The position numbers and the translations under genes were made by a program. The notes below the pieces were generated by a model that saw only the letters and a program-made list of their open reading frames with translations, ran no database searches and was not told the origin of the DNA. This document shows, in pieces, positions 34,299 to 43,524 of a stretch of DNA of 64,000 nucleotides. The stretch is from Alloyangia mangrovi (GTDB lineage: Bacteria; Pseudomonadota; Alphaproteobacteria; Rhodobacterales; Rhodobacteraceae), in the NCBI RefSeq assembly GCF_002300555.2, contig NZ_NTHN02000001.1, forward strand, positions 1 to 64,000, in the 5' to 3' direction. Positions within the stretch are counted from its first letter, which is position 1. Every line of letters begins with the position of its first letter.

Positions 34299-35204
34299 AT
34301 GAACCTGACCATCTTCCTGCTCGCGCTTTTCGACGGGATTTCCTACGCGGCGCTGGTCTTCATCGTCGCGCTGGGGCTGACGCTGATCTTCGGCGTGATG
34401 CGCATCCTCAACGTGGCGCACGGCTCGCTCTACGCCATCGGGGCCTACGCCACGGTCTCGCTGACTGGCTTCTTCCTCGCGCTCGGCTTCGCCCCTGTCT
34501 TCGCCTTTCCGCTGATGCTGGTCTCGGCGGTGCTGGTCGGCGTGCTGCTCGGCGGGCCGATCGAATGGCTGCTGCTCAGGCGCATCTACGACAAGCCCGA
34601 GGTGTTGCAGCTGCTGGTGACCTTCGCCGTCTTCATGATCCTCGAGGATGTGCAGCGGCTGCTCTGGGGCACCCAGCCGTATTTCCAGGCAAGCGCGCTG
34701 CAGGCGCTCGGCAACGTCACGGTCTTCGGGGTGACCTACACGGTCTACCAGCTGATCCTGCTGCCGCTCGTCGCGATCTGCCTGCTCTTCGGGCTGCGCT
34801 TCTTCCTGCGCCACACGGTGATCGGCAAGCTGATCCTCGCAACGACAGAGGATCGCGAGGCCGCGCAATCCATCGGCATCGATGCCGACCGGGTGTTCCT
34901 CTTCACCTTTGTCGTCGGCGCGGTGCTGGCCGGGCTCGGCGGCGCGCTGGCCTCGCCCACGACCTCGATCCTGCCGGGCATGGGCGCGGACATGATCGTG
35001 CTGTCCTTCGCCGTTGTGGCGACCGCCGGCCTTGGCCAGATCGAGGGGGCGGCGGTGACCGCGCTGATGATCGGCCTCGGGCGCTCCTTCGCCGTCTACG
35101 TCTGGCCCGAGGTTGCCGTTCTCGTGCCCTATCTCATCATGGTGCTGGTCCTGCTGGTCCGGCCCGAGGGGCTCTTCGGCAGCCCTGTCGCCCGCAAGAT
35201 CTGA
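34299..35204 (+). CDS. ABC transporter permease, LivH type
   Basis: This is a 301-aa inner-membrane protein with about eight hydrophobic segments. The LivH signature VMRILNVAHGSLYAIGAYA is near residue 30, and a later segment reads LAGLGGALASP. It pairs with the LivM-type protein to form the channel for the ABC importer. The start follows a purine-rich stretch (AAGAGG). Confidence 0.93.
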   Translation: MNLTIFLLALFDGISYAALVFIVALGLTLIFGVMRILNVAHGSLYAIGAYATVSLTGFFLALGFAPVFAFPLMLVSAVLVGVLLGGPIEWLLLRRIYDKPEVLQLLVTFAVFMILEDVQRLLWGTQPYFQASALQALGNVTVFGVTYTVYQLILLPLVAICLLFGLRFFLRHTVIGKLILATTEDREAAQSIGIDADRVFLFTFVVGAVLAGLGGALASPTTSILPGMGADMIVLSFAVVATAGLGQIEGAAVTALMIGLGRSFAVYVWPEVAVLVPYLIMVLVLLVRPEGLFGSPVARKI

Positions 35205-35213
35205 GGACGCGAC

Positions 35214-36239
35214 ATGAGCGATATTTCCCGACACACCACCGCGCGAGGCGACGTCAAATCCGGCGGCATGCCCTCGCTGCGCGCGCTGCTGACTCTTCTG
35301 GCCGTGCTGCTGCTGGCGGCAGTGCCCTTCATCGCCCCCTCGATGCAGCTGCTGATCAACCTTGCGCTGGCCAAGGGCATCGCCGTGCTCGGCGTGACGG
35401 TGCTGCTGCGGGCCGGGCAGGTGTCCTTCGGCCACGCGCTGTTCTTCGGCATCTCGGCCTATGCCGGGGCCTTCCTGATGGCTTCGCTGCCCGGGGCCGA
35501 CCTGATCCTCGTGCTGATCGCCGGGGTGCTCGGCGCGGCGCTGAGCGGGCTGCTGGTCGGGCTCTTCGTGGTGCGCTACCGGGGCATTTTCTTCGGGATG
35601 CTGAACCTTGCCTTCTCGATGATCTTCTGGTCGATCCTCGAGAAGTTCTACCACGTCACCGGCGGTGCCGACGGCATCCGCCTGCCGCGGCCGACGGTGC
35701 TCGGCATGGCGCTGGAGCGGTCGGGCTTCGAGGCGGTGATCTTCTACCTGTCGATCGCGCTGATGGTGGGGCTCGGCTGGTTCACCCTGCGCTGGTTCGC
35801 CTCGCCGGTGGGGCAGATTTTCCAGACCATCAAGACCAACGAGACGCGGCTCGAATACCTCGGCCTCTCGCCCAAGCGCGTGCTGCTGTCGGGCTACCTG
35901 CTCTCGGCGATCCTCTGCGGCGTCGGCGGCTCGCTGATGGCGATGACCCAGGGCGTGGTGACGCCGGAATACGTCTGGTGGGTACGCTCGGCCGAGATGG
36001 TCTTTATCGCCGTGCTCGGCGGCGCGGGCTCGGTGCGCGGGGCCTTCATCGGCGCGCTGATCTACGAGATCGTGCGGGTCTATGCCTCGGCCTATGCCGG
36101 AGACATCTGGCAGATGCTGCTCGGGGCCTTCCTGCTGGTCATCATCCTTTTCGCGCCGAAGGGCATCATGGGCATCGCCGACGGGCTCATTCACCGCGGC
36201 GGCAAGCGCCGCGCCACCACCGCGGAGGAGGCACGATGA
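35214..36239 (+). CDS. ABC transporter permease, LivM type
   Basis: This 341-aa permease has about ten membrane segments. LivM-type features include RAGQVSFGHALFFGISAYAG, FGMLNLAFSMIFWSIL and the C-terminal AVLGGAGSVRGAFIGALIYE. It lies nine bases after the LivH gene, and its stop overlaps the first ATPase gene as ATGA. The N-terminus has a hydrophilic extension of about 20 residues before the first membrane helix. Confidence 0.93.
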   Translation: MSDISRHTTARGDVKSGGMPSLRALLTLLAVLLLAAVPFIAPSMQLLINLALAKGIAVLGVTVLLRAGQVSFGHALFFGISAYAGAFLMASLPGADLILVLIAGVLGAALSGLLVGLFVVRYRGIFFGMLNLAFSMIFWSILEKFYHVTGGADGIRLPRPTVLGMALERSGFEAVIFYLSIALMVGLGWFTLRWFASPVGQIFQTIKTNETRLEYLGLSPKRVLLSGYLLSAILCGVGGSLMAMTQGVVTPEYVWWVRSAEMVFIAVLGGAGSVRGAFIGALIYEIVRVYASAYAGDIWQMLLGAFLLVIILFAPKGIMGIADGLIHRGGKRRATTAEEAR

Positions 36240-37015
36240 CCGCGACCAACAAGGCGGGCACCGCCAAGCCACCGCTGCTGGAAACGCGCGAGCTGATGAT
36301 CAAATTCGGAGGGGTGACCGCGGCCAATAATGTCTCGATGCAGATCGAGGCGGGGCGCAACCTTGCCATCATCGGCCCCAACGGCGCGGGCAAGACCACC
36401 TTCCTCAACATCTGCACGGGCTGGATCAAGCCGCGCTCGGGCAAGGTGTTTCTCGAGGGCGAGGACATCACCCCGCTGCCGCCGCGCAAGATCGTACGGC
36501 GCGGCGTGGCGCGGGCCTTCCAGATCCCGCAGCTGTTCACCGAGCACACCGCGCTCGAGAACCTGCTGATCTCGGCGGCGGCGCGGGAGGGGCTGCGCAA
36601 CCCGCTGCAGAACCTGCACAACATCCGCCAGCGCGACGAGATGATGCACCTTCTCGACCTCGTGCATTGCACGGATGTGGCGGACCGGGTGGTGGTCGAG
36701 CTCTCGGAAGGGCAGCGCAAGCTGATCGACATCGCCGTGGCGCTGGCGCTGAAGCCGCGGCTGCTGCTGATGGACGAGCCGACCTCGGGGGTGGCCTCGT
36801 CGCAGAAGCACGAGGTGATGGAGATCCTCGTCGGCGCGTTGGCCGAGGCCGGGGTGACCTCGGTCTTCGTCGAGCACGACATGGGCATCGTCGCCCGCCA
36901 TGCCGACGAGGTGGCGGTGTGGAACGCGGGCAACGTGCAGCTGCGCGGCACGCCGCAGGAGATACTCGAACATCCCGACGTGATCCGGGACGTCATCGGC
37001 GAGGAGGTGGCCTGA
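36236..37015 (+). CDS. ABC transporter ATP-binding protein, LivG type
   Basis: This ATPase of about 259 aa has Walker A GPNGAGKTT, the signature LSEGQRKLIDIA (Glu-Gly-Gln in place of the usual Gly-Gly-Gln), Walker B LLLMDEPTSG and the switch His in VEHDMG. It powers import with its LivF partner. The LivG-type length and the FQIPQLF segment after the Q-loop position distinguish it from LivF. It overlaps both neighbours by a few bases. Confidence 0.93.
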   Translation: MTATNKAGTAKPPLLETRELMIKFGGVTAANNVSMQIEAGRNLAIIGPNGAGKTTFLNICTGWIKPRSGKVFLEGEDITPLPPRKIVRRGVARAFQIPQLFTEHTALENLLISAAAREGLRNPLQNLHNIRQRDEMMHLLDLVHCTDVADRVVVELSEGQRKLIDIAVALALKPRLLLMDEPTSGVASSQKHEVMEILVGALAEAGVTSVFVEHDMGIVARHADEVAVWNAGNVQLRGTPQEILEHPDVIRDVIGEEVA

Positions 37016-37695
37016 TGCTGGAATTTCGCAATGTGACCGCCTCGATCGGCATCATCGAGATCCTGCGGGACCTCAACTTCCGCATCGAGCCCGCCGAGAC
37101 GCTGGCGCTGATCGGACGCAACGGCGCGGGAAAGACGACCTTGCTGCGCACGATCATGGGCTTCACCAGGGTGACAGGCGAGCTGCTCTTCGACGGCAAG
37201 CCGCTGACCCCGGTGGCGCCGCCCAAGCGGCCAGGGCTGGGGATCGGCTACTCGCCCGAGGACCGGCGGCTGTTCTCGGCCTTTACCGTCGAGGAGAACA
37301 TCCTTCTGCCCGCCGATGCCGCACGGCTCGGCTCGGCAGAGACGAAGCGGCGGCTGGACAAGGTCTACGACATCCTGCCCGAGCTGAAGGAGATGGCAGG
37401 CCGCCCCGCCGGCAATGTCTCGGGCGGGCAGGGCAAGATGGTCGCCCTTGCCCGGGCGCTGATGCTCGGCACGAAACTGGTTATGCTGGACGAGCCCTTC
37501 CAGGGGCTCGCCCCGGCGCTGGCCCTGCGCTACGCCGATGCGCTGCGCGCCCTGCGCGACAGCGACCGCAGCATCACCCTCATCATCACGGAATCCAATC
37601 CCTCGCTGCTGCGCGGCTTTGCCAGCCGGACGCTGGTCATCGAACGCGGCGAGGTCGGCGAAGGGTCACTCGACCCGGAAAGGAAAAGCGCATGA
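37015..37695 (+). CDS. ABC transporter ATP-binding protein, LivF type
   Basis: The product is about 226 aa. Walker A is GRNGAGKTT, the signature is VSGGQGKMVALARAL (Gly-Lys instead of Gln-Gln after SGGQ), and Walker B is LVMLDEPFQGLAP. The catalytic switch region reads IITESNPS, with Ser/Asn where a His is usual, so ATP turnover by this half-site may be weak, as in asymmetric ABC transporters. It overlaps the aldehyde dehydrogenase gene as ATGA. Confidence 0.92.
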   Translation: MLEFRNVTASIGIIEILRDLNFRIEPAETLALIGRNGAGKTTLLRTIMGFTRVTGELLFDGKPLTPVAPPKRPGLGIGYSPEDRRLFSAFTVEENILLPADAARLGSAETKRRLDKVYDILPELKEMAGRPAGNVSGGQGKMVALARALMLGTKLVMLDEPFQGLAPALALRYADALRALRDSDRSITLIITESNPSLLRGFASRTLVIERGEVGEGSLDPERKSA

Positions 37696-39161
37696 AAGAT
37701 TTCCCTGTCAGCACGCGCAGCCTCGTGCTGCCGAAGCCGCTCAACCTCATCGGCAATGACTTCCGCCCTGCCGCGTCGGGGGCCGAGATGGAGGTGCTCT
37801 CGCCGCTCGACGGCCTGCCTTTCACCACCATTGCCGACAGCGGCCCCGAAGATGTGGATGCGGCGGTGGCGGCGGCGCGGGCGGCCTTTGACGGCGGCAC
37901 CTGGAGCAAGCTTTCGGCGGCGGAACGCGGCCGGCTCATGCTGAAGCTCTCGGCGCTGATCCTCGAACACGCCGAGGACCTGGCGCAACTCGAGACCGCG
38001 GACAACGGCAAGCCGATCGTTCAGGCCCGCGCCGACATGCAGGTGACCGCGCGCTACTTCGAGTTCTACGGCGGCGCGGCGGACAAGGTGCATGGCGAGA
38101 TCATCCCCTTCCAGCCCGGCTACAACGTCGAGGTGCAGCGCGAGCCGCATGGCGTCACCGGCCACATCATCCCCTGGAACTACCCGGCGCAGATGTTCGG
38201 CCGCTCGGTCGCGCCGGCGCTGGCCATGGGCAATGCGACCGTGCTCAAGCCCGCCGAGGACGCCTGCCTCACGGCGCTGCGGATCGGCGAGCTGGCGGTC
38301 GAGGCGGGCTTCCCGCCCGGCGCGCTCAACATCGTTACCGGGCGCGGCGAGGTCGCGGGAAAGGCGCTCTCCGAACATCGCGGCATCGATTTCATCTCCT
38401 TCACCGGCTCGCCCGAGGTGGGGGTGATGATCCAGACCGCCGCGGCGCGCAACTTCATCGGCTGCACGCTGGAGCTGGGGGGCAAGTCGCCGCAGATCCT
38501 CTTCGAGGATGCCGACCTTGAAGCCGCGATCCCGGTGGTGGTCAAGGCGCTGATCCAGAACGGCGGGCAGACCTGTTCGGCGGGCTCGCGGGCGCTGGTG
38601 CACCGCAGCCTCTGGGACCGGGTCGTGGCCGAGCTGAAGACCGCCTTCGAGGCCATCGAGGCCAGCGCCTCGGACGAGGCTGCGGTGCTTGGTCCGCTGA
38701 TCTCGGCCAGGCAGAAGCGCCGGGTCGAGGGCTATATCGCCGATGCCGACGCGCCGCTGATCGCGCGCGGCGGCATCGCGGCGGAGGCGCCTGAGGGTGG
38801 CTATTACGTGGCACCCGCCATCTTCGGGCCCTGCGCCCCGGACGCGCGGATCGCGCAGGAAGAGGTCTTTGGCCCGGTGCTGGCGATGATCCCCTTCGAT
38901 GACGAGGCCGAGGCGATCCGCATCGCCAACGGCACCGACTACGGGCTGGTCGCGGCGGTCTGGACCCGCAACGGGGCCCGGCAGCAGCGTGTCGCCAAGG
39001 CGCTGCGCTGCGGGCAGGTGTTCATCAACGGTTACGGCGCGGGCGGCGGCGTCGAGCTGCCCTTTGGCGGCATCCGCAAGTCCGGACACGGCCGCGAGAA
39101 GGGCTTCGCGGCGCTGCTGGAGTTCTCCCACATCAAGACGGTCGTGAACAACCACGGCTGA
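37692..39161 (+). CDS. NAD(P)-dependent aldehyde dehydrogenase
   Basis: This 489-aa member of the aldehyde dehydrogenase superfamily carries the catalytic Glu in LELGGKSPQ and the Cys nucleophile in GGQTCSAGSR, along with NAD-site stretches IIPWNYPAQM and FTGSPEVGV. It oxidises an aldehyde to an acid, probably the product of the divergently encoded alcohol dehydrogenase. Translational coupling to the LivF-type gene places it in the transporter operon. Confidence 0.94.
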   Translation: MKDFPVSTRSLVLPKPLNLIGNDFRPAASGAEMEVLSPLDGLPFTTIADSGPEDVDAAVAAARAAFDGGTWSKLSAAERGRLMLKLSALILEHAEDLAQLETADNGKPIVQARADMQVTARYFEFYGGAADKVHGEIIPFQPGYNVEVQREPHGVTGHIIPWNYPAQMFGRSVAPALAMGNATVLKPAEDACLTALRIGELAVEAGFPPGALNIVTGRGEVAGKALSEHRGIDFISFTGSPEVGVMIQTAAARNFIGCTLELGGKSPQILFEDADLEAAIPVVVKALIQNGGQTCSAGSRALVHRSLWDRVVAELKTAFEAIEASASDEAAVLGPLISARQKRRVEGYIADADAPLIARGGIAAEAPEGGYYVAPAIFGPCAPDARIAQEEVFGPVLAMIPFDDEAEAIRIANGTDYGLVAAVWTRNGARQQRVAKALRCGQVFINGYGAGGGVELPFGGIRKSGHGREKGFAALLEFSHIKTVVNNHG

Positions 39162-39195
39162 TCGGCCGGGACTGCCAGAGAGATCAAACGACTGT

Positions 39196-39215
39196 GCCGG
39201 CCCGTGGGGGCCGGC
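39196..39215. promoter_or_regulatory. Hairpin between aldehyde dehydrogenase and SDR genes
   Basis: GCCGGCCC (39196-39203) pairs with GGGCCGGC (39208-39215) over a GTGG loop, 35 bp after the stop. It may separate the transporter operon from the following genes or stabilise the upstream mRNA. Confidence 0.5.
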
Positions 39216-39241
39216 CCGAAAGACATGGCTAGGAGAAAGAC

Positions 39242-39991
39242 GTGAGACTTCAGGGCAAGACAACCATGATCACCGGCGCGGCCTCGGGCTTCGGCAAGGG
39301 CATCGCCGAGGTCTACATCCGCGAGGGCGCCAAGGTCGCCGTCGCCGACCTCAACGCCGAGGGCGCGCGCGCCGTCGCCGAAGAACTCGGGCCGAATGCC
39401 ATCGCGGTCACTTGCGACGTGTCCAAGGCCGATCAGGTCGAGGCGGCGGTGGCGCAGACCGCCGAGGCCTTCGGCAGCCTCGACATCGTCGTCAACAACG
39501 CTGGCTGGACCAACCCCAACAGACCGCTGATGGAGACCGACGAAGAGACCTTCCGGCGGATCTACGACATCAACGTGCTGTCGATCTTCCACATGACCAA
39601 GACCTGCGTACCGCTCTGGCGCAAGCAGGGCGGCGGGGTGATGCTGAATGTCGGCTCGGTGGCGGGCATCCGGCCGCGGCCCGGCCTGACATGGTACAAT
39701 TCCTCGAAGGGCGCGGTGAACATCATGACCAAGTCGCTGGCGGTCGAGCTGGCGCCCGATGGAATCCGGGTCTGCGGCATCGCGCCGGTGATGGGGGTCA
39801 CGGGGCTCCTCGAACAGTTCATGGGCATGCCCGACACGCCGGAGAACCGGCAGAAATTCCTCGCGACCATTCCCATGGGGCGCTTCTCGGAGCCGCGCGA
39901 CGTGGCCAATGCCGCGCTCTATCTCGGCTCGGACGAGGCGGATTTCATCACCGGGGTGATCCTCGAGGTCGATGGCGGCCGTACCGTCTGA
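39242..39991 (+). CDS. SDR-family oxidoreductase (3-oxoacyl-ACP reductase / glucose dehydrogenase-like)
   Basis: This 249-aa short-chain dehydrogenase has the cofactor motif TGAASGFGKG, NNAGW, and the catalytic Ser-Tyr-Lys (GSVAG ... YNSSK). Asp in VAVADLN at the end of beta-2 favours NAD(H). GTG 39242 is the start, with AGGAG nine bases upstream. It follows the aldehyde dehydrogenase in the same direction and probably oxidises or reduces an intermediate of the same route. Confidence 0.92.
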   Translation: MRLQGKTTMITGAASGFGKGIAEVYIREGAKVAVADLNAEGARAVAEELGPNAIAVTCDVSKADQVEAAVAQTAEAFGSLDIVVNNAGWTNPNRPLMETDEETFRRIYDINVLSIFHMTKTCVPLWRKQGGGVMLNVGSVAGIRPRPGLTWYNSSKGAVNIMTKSLAVELAPDGIRVCGIAPVMGVTGLLEQFMGMPDTPENRQKFLATIPMGRFSEPRDVANAALYLGSDEADFITGVILEVDGGRTV

Positions 39992-40021
39992 GGCGCTAGC
40001 CCAAGCCAAGGGAGACAGCCC

Positions 40022-40768
40022 ATGCCAAGCCGCAAGATGCTCGACGCGACGCGTCAGGCGACAGGGCAGGGCGCAACGCCCGAAACCAGCGTCGTCACGG
40101 CGAAGATCCTCGAATTTCTCGCCGCCGAAGAGGTGCGGCGGGTGCTCGACATAGGCTGCGGCAGGGGAGACCTTGCCGCGGCGCTGGTGAGGCGCGGATA
40201 CGCCGTCACCGGGGTCGACCCGCTGGCGGCATCGCTCGACATCGCGCGTGGCCGGGCGCCGGGGGCGGAATTCCTGCAGGCGAGCGCGGAGGCGATCCCG
40301 GCGCGCGTCCGCAGTTTCGGGGCCGCCGTCTTCCTCAATTCCCTGCATCATGTCCCTGCGGCACAGATGCTTCCCGGGCTTTCCGAGGCCTGGCGCCTGC
40401 TGCGCCCGCGCGGGCTGCTGCTGGTGATCGAGCCTCTGGCGCAGGGCAGTTTCTTCGAGGCGATGCGCCGGGTGGACGATGAAACCGAGGTGAGGTCCCG
40501 CGCGCTCGCGGCGCTGGAGAGCTTCGCCGGCGGGGTGCGCTGCGAGACAATCGCGGACCTGCGGCTCGACCGGGTCAGCCATTTCGCCTCGGAAGAGGCT
40601 TTCGTCACCTACCTCTGCGCCGCCGATCCCGAGCGCCGCGCGGCGATCGGGGCTGACCCCGAGGCGGTGACGCGCGATTTCCTGCATTGGGCGGACACCT
40701 CGGATGGCAGGCCGCCCTATGTGCTCACACAGCCGCACCTCGTCCGGGCGCTGCGCAAGCTCGACTGA
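40022..40768 (+). CDS. Class I SAM-dependent methyltransferase
   Basis: This 248-aa protein has a SAM-binding motif I VLDIGCGRGDLA (residues about 41-52), acidic VTGVDPLAAS (motif II) and the motif III-like WRLLRPRGLLLVIEP. The acceptor cannot be inferred; the type is shared by small-molecule and cofactor methyltransferases. It lies 30 bp after the SDR gene with GGGAGA before the start. It is convergent with the CitE gene, which ends one base after its stop. Confidence 0.88.
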   Translation: MPSRKMLDATRQATGQGATPETSVVTAKILEFLAAEEVRRVLDIGCGRGDLAAALVRRGYAVTGVDPLAASLDIARGRAPGAEFLQASAEAIPARVRSFGAAVFLNSLHHVPAAQMLPGLSEAWRLLRPRGLLLVIEPLAQGSFFEAMRRVDDETEVRSRALAALESFAGGVRCETIADLRLDRVSHFASEEAFVTYLCAADPERRAAIGADPEAVTRDFLHWADTSDGRPPYVLTQPHLVRALRKLD

Positions 40769-40769
40769 C

Positions 40770-41558
40770 CTAGGAGGCGCGCGCGAGAATGGCGCGGGCG
40801 CGCTGGCGTACCGGCTCGTCGACCATGGCGCCGTCGACCGCCACCGCCCCGTCGCCCGAGGCCAGCACCCGCGACGCCCAGTCCAGTTCGGAGGGCGTTG
40901 GCGCGAAACCGCTGCGGACCGGCGCGACCTGCCGTGGATGGATGCAGAGCTTGCCGCCCATGCCGAGGCAGCGGGCATGGCGGCTGTCGTCCTCGGCGAT
41001 CGCCGGGTCCGAGAGGTCCGCGGTCACCCCGTCGAGCGGCGCGGCGATGCCCGCGAGGCGCGAGGCGATGACCAGTTCGAGCCGCACCGGGCGCAGCGTC
41101 TCGCGCAGGTGCTCGCAGCCGATGTCGGCGCAGAAGTCGATGGAACCGAAGGCGAGCCGTGCCGTGTCCGGGCAGGCGGCGATTTCGCGCGCTGCGGCAA
41201 GGCCGCGGGCGCTTTCGATCAGCGGCAGGATCGGGTGGCCGGTTCGCCGCGCGACCGTGGCAACGGTCTCGGGATCCTCGGCCTTGGGCAGCATGATCGC
41301 GGTGAAGGGCAGGGCGGCGGCGGCCTCGAGGTCGGCCTCGTGCCAAGGCGTGCCGGCGGGGTTGATCCGGACCAGCACAGGAAGCTCGGTGAAGTCGCAG
41401 GTGAGCGCCGCGCGGGCGGTCTCCTTGGCGTCGAGCGCCACCGCGTCCTCGAGATCGAGGATCACCGCGCAGGCGCCGGAGCCCGCTGCCTTGGCGAAGC
41501 GATCGGGGCGGTCGGCGGGCACGAAGAGCGGGGCGCGGAGGGTGTCGAGGGTTACCAT
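40770..41558 (-). CDS. CitE/HpcH-family CoA lyase (citramalyl-CoA lyase-like)
   Basis: The short product of about 262 aa is like stand-alone CitE proteins that cleave citramalyl-CoA or malyl-CoA. Typical stretches are LFVPADRPDRFAKA (substrate Arg), VILDLEDAV (metal-binding Asp/Glu), LVRINPAGT and FGSIDFCADIG. It is the last gene of a left-facing operon, overlaps the preceding hydratase-like gene by seven bases, and would release acetyl-CoA plus pyruvate if its substrate is citramalyl-CoA. Malyl-CoA is an alternative. Confidence 0.9.
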   Translation of the reverse strand: MVTLDTLRAPLFVPADRPDRFAKAAGSGACAVILDLEDAVALDAKETARAALTCDFTELPVLVRINPAGTPWHEADLEAAAALPFTAIMLPKAEDPETVATVARRTGHPILPLIESARGLAAAREIAACPDTARLAFGSIDFCADIGCEHLRETLRPVRLELVIASRLAGIAAPLDGVTADLSDPAIAEDDSRHARCLGMGGKLCIHPRQVAPVRSGFAPTPSELDWASRVLASGDGAVAVDGAMVDEPVRQRARAILARAS

Positions 41559-42418
41559 CTGGCGGTCGCCTCCATCGCCACGGGCCCGCCGGGGCGCGCG
41601 GTCCAGAGCGCGAGGCCCTCGGGCGTGTCGCGGGCGTTCAGGATGACATCCGCCGTGTCGAAGAGCGGCGATAGGCTGCGGAAGCGGAACTCGGTCGGCG
41701 CTGCGCCGCGCAGGTCGGCGGCATATTGGGCCAGGAGCGTCGCCTGCAGGGGGCCGTGCACGATCAGCCCGGGGTAGCCTTCCTTGCCGGTGACATAGGG
41801 TTGGTCGTAGTGGATGCGGTGACCGTTGAAGGTGAGCGCCGAATAGCGGAACAGCAGCACGGGATCGGTCGCGATCTCCTTGCTGTGGACGCCGGGCGCG
41901 GCGGTTTCGGGCGCGGTCTTCGGTGCGCCGGTGTCGATGCCGCGGTAGACGATGTCCTGCCGCTCGGTGACCGCCGGGCCGCCTTCGTCGGAAATCTCGT
42001 GCTCGACGGTGACGAAGCAGAGCGGGCCGGTGCGGCCCTGCTTGAGCACCACGTCGCGGATGGTGGAGAGACGCGTGACCAGGCTGCCGATGCGCAGCGG
42101 GCGGTGGAAGGTGAGGGCGCCGCCCGCCCACATGCGCCGGGGCAGCGGCACCGGAGGCAGGAAGCCGCCGCGCGCCGGATGGCCATCGGGGCCAAGCTCT
42201 TCGGCGGGCACCGCGGGCTGCGTTAGGCAGAGGTGGATCATCAGCGGCGCCTCGGCGCCCTCGTCCATCGGTCCGCCGCGGGCAAAGGTGGCGTTGAACC
42301 GATCGACGAGCGCCGGGGTGAGATGCTCGGAGCGGGTCTCGGTCCGGCCGATCCAGCGGCGCAGCGGGTCGATGTCGATCTCGGGTGCGGTTTCTGTCGC
42401 CGGTGCGTTCATGGTCAT
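41552..42418 (-). CDS. HTD2/MaoC-like double hot-dog hydratase (mesaconyl-C4-CoA hydratase-like)
   Basis: The product is about 288 aa: an N-terminal FAS1-type dehydratase hot-dog and a C-terminal MaoC-like one. The C-terminal segment FNGHRIHYDQPYV followed by EGYPGLIVHGPL carries the family's hydratase residues. Proteins of this group hydrate mesaconyl-C4-CoA or itaconyl-CoA. ATG 42418 overlaps the upstream CoA-transferase stop as ATGA; an internal ATG at 42412 is possible. Placement between a CaiB transferase and a CitE lyase is exactly that of itaconate/mesaconate pathways. Confidence 0.88.
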   Translation of the reverse strand: MTMNAPATETAPEIDIDPLRRWIGRTETRSEHLTPALVDRFNATFARGGPMDEGAEAPLMIHLCLTQPAVPAEELGPDGHPARGGFLPPVPLPRRMWAGGALTFHRPLRIGSLVTRLSTIRDVVLKQGRTGPLCFVTVEHEISDEGGPAVTERQDIVYRGIDTGAPKTAPETAAPGVHSKEIATDPVLLFRYSALTFNGHRIHYDQPYVTGKEGYPGLIVHGPLQATLLAQYAADLRGAAPTEFRFRSLSPLFDTADVILNARDTPEGLALWTARPGGPVAMEATARW

Positions 42419-43524
42419 TTCTCCGTCTCGTACTGCGGCTCGGGCAGGGCGGGGACCGGGCCATAGCTGCGGGTCTCGCCGGTCACGCGCGGCGCCGGGG
42501 CCGGCAGGAAGACCGCGCCGTTCGGCGTGTCGACCCGGATCCGGCGCAGGTGCGGATGGGCCGAGAGCCCGGCCATGCCGTTTACCGATGCCATGGCCAC
42601 ATCCGCCCTGTCGAGTGCAGCCATCGCTGCCTCGTGGCTCATCGAGGCAAAGGCCTCCGCGACGAGGCCATCGGTCTCGGGCCGGTTCTCGACCCGCGCG
42701 ACATTGGTGGCAAAGCGGGGGTCGCGGCCAAGCTCGGGTCGCTGCAGGAAATGCTCGCAGAGCATCCGCCATTCCCGGTCGCTCTGGATCGAGATGAGGA
42801 TGAGCTGGCCGTCGCTTGTCTCGAAGGCGCTGTAGGGCGAGATCGAGGGATGCGCCAGGCCGACACGCTTGGGGGTCTTGCCGCCCTCGTGGTTGAGCAG
42901 CGGCACAGTCATCCATTCGGCCATGACATCGAACATCGAGACCGAGATCGCCGCGCCCCTGCCGGTGATGCCGCGGGCGATGAGCGCCTCGAGAATGGCG
43001 GCATGGGCGGTGGCACCGGTGGCGACATCGACCACAGACATGCCCACGCGGGCCGGCTCCGTCGGGCCACCGGTGATCGAGCAGAGTCCCGACTCCGCCT
43101 GGATCAGCAGGTCATAGGCCTTGCGGTCGGCCATCGGCCCGCCCTCGCCATAGCCGGTGATCGAGCAGGTGATGAGCCGCGGATAGTCTCGGGCCAGCCG
43201 CTCGGGCGTGAAACCGAGCCGCCCGAGCGCGCCGCGCTTGAGGTTCTGCACCAGCACGTCGGCGTCTTCGAGCAGCCGGGCCAGCTCGGTCCGGCCCGCC
43301 TCGGACCTGAGGTCGAGCGCAACCGAGGTCTTGCCCCGGTTGAGCCAGACGAAATAGCTCGACTGCCCGGCGGCAACGTCGTCGTAGCCGCGGGCAAAGT
43401 CGCCCTCGGGACGCTCGATCTTGATCACCTCGGCGCCGGCATCGGCGAGGCGCGAGGTGGCAAAGGGCGCCGCCACCGCCTGCTCGACGGCGACGACCTT
43501 GAGGCCGGTGAGGGGCAGCGTCAT
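42415..43524 (-). CDS. CaiB/BaiF-family CoA-transferase
   Basis: This 369-aa family III CoA-transferase has the catalytic Asp in KAYDLLIQAESGL and the CoA-contacting region FVWLNRGKTSVALDL. Enzymes of this group move CoA from succinyl-CoA to acids such as mesaconate, itaconate or citramalate. It is translationally coupled on both sides: TGATG with the acyl-CoA dehydrogenase gene, ATGA with the hydratase gene. It would activate the imported dicarboxylate. Confidence 0.92.
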   Translation of the reverse strand: MTLPLTGLKVVAVEQAVAAPFATSRLADAGAEVIKIERPEGDFARGYDDVAAGQSSYFVWLNRGKTSVALDLRSEAGRTELARLLEDADVLVQNLKRGALGRLGFTPERLARDYPRLITCSITGYGEGGPMADRKAYDLLIQAESGLCSITGGPTEPARVGMSVVDVATGATAHAAILEALIARGITGRGAAISVSMFDVMAEWMTVPLLNHEGGKTPKRVGLAHPSISPYSAFETSDGQLILISIQSDREWRMLCEHFLQRPELGRDPRFATNVARVENRPETDGLVAEAFASMSHEAAMAALDRADVAMASVNGMAGLSAHPHLRRIRVDTPNGAVFLPAPAPRVTGETRSYGPVPALPEPQYETEK

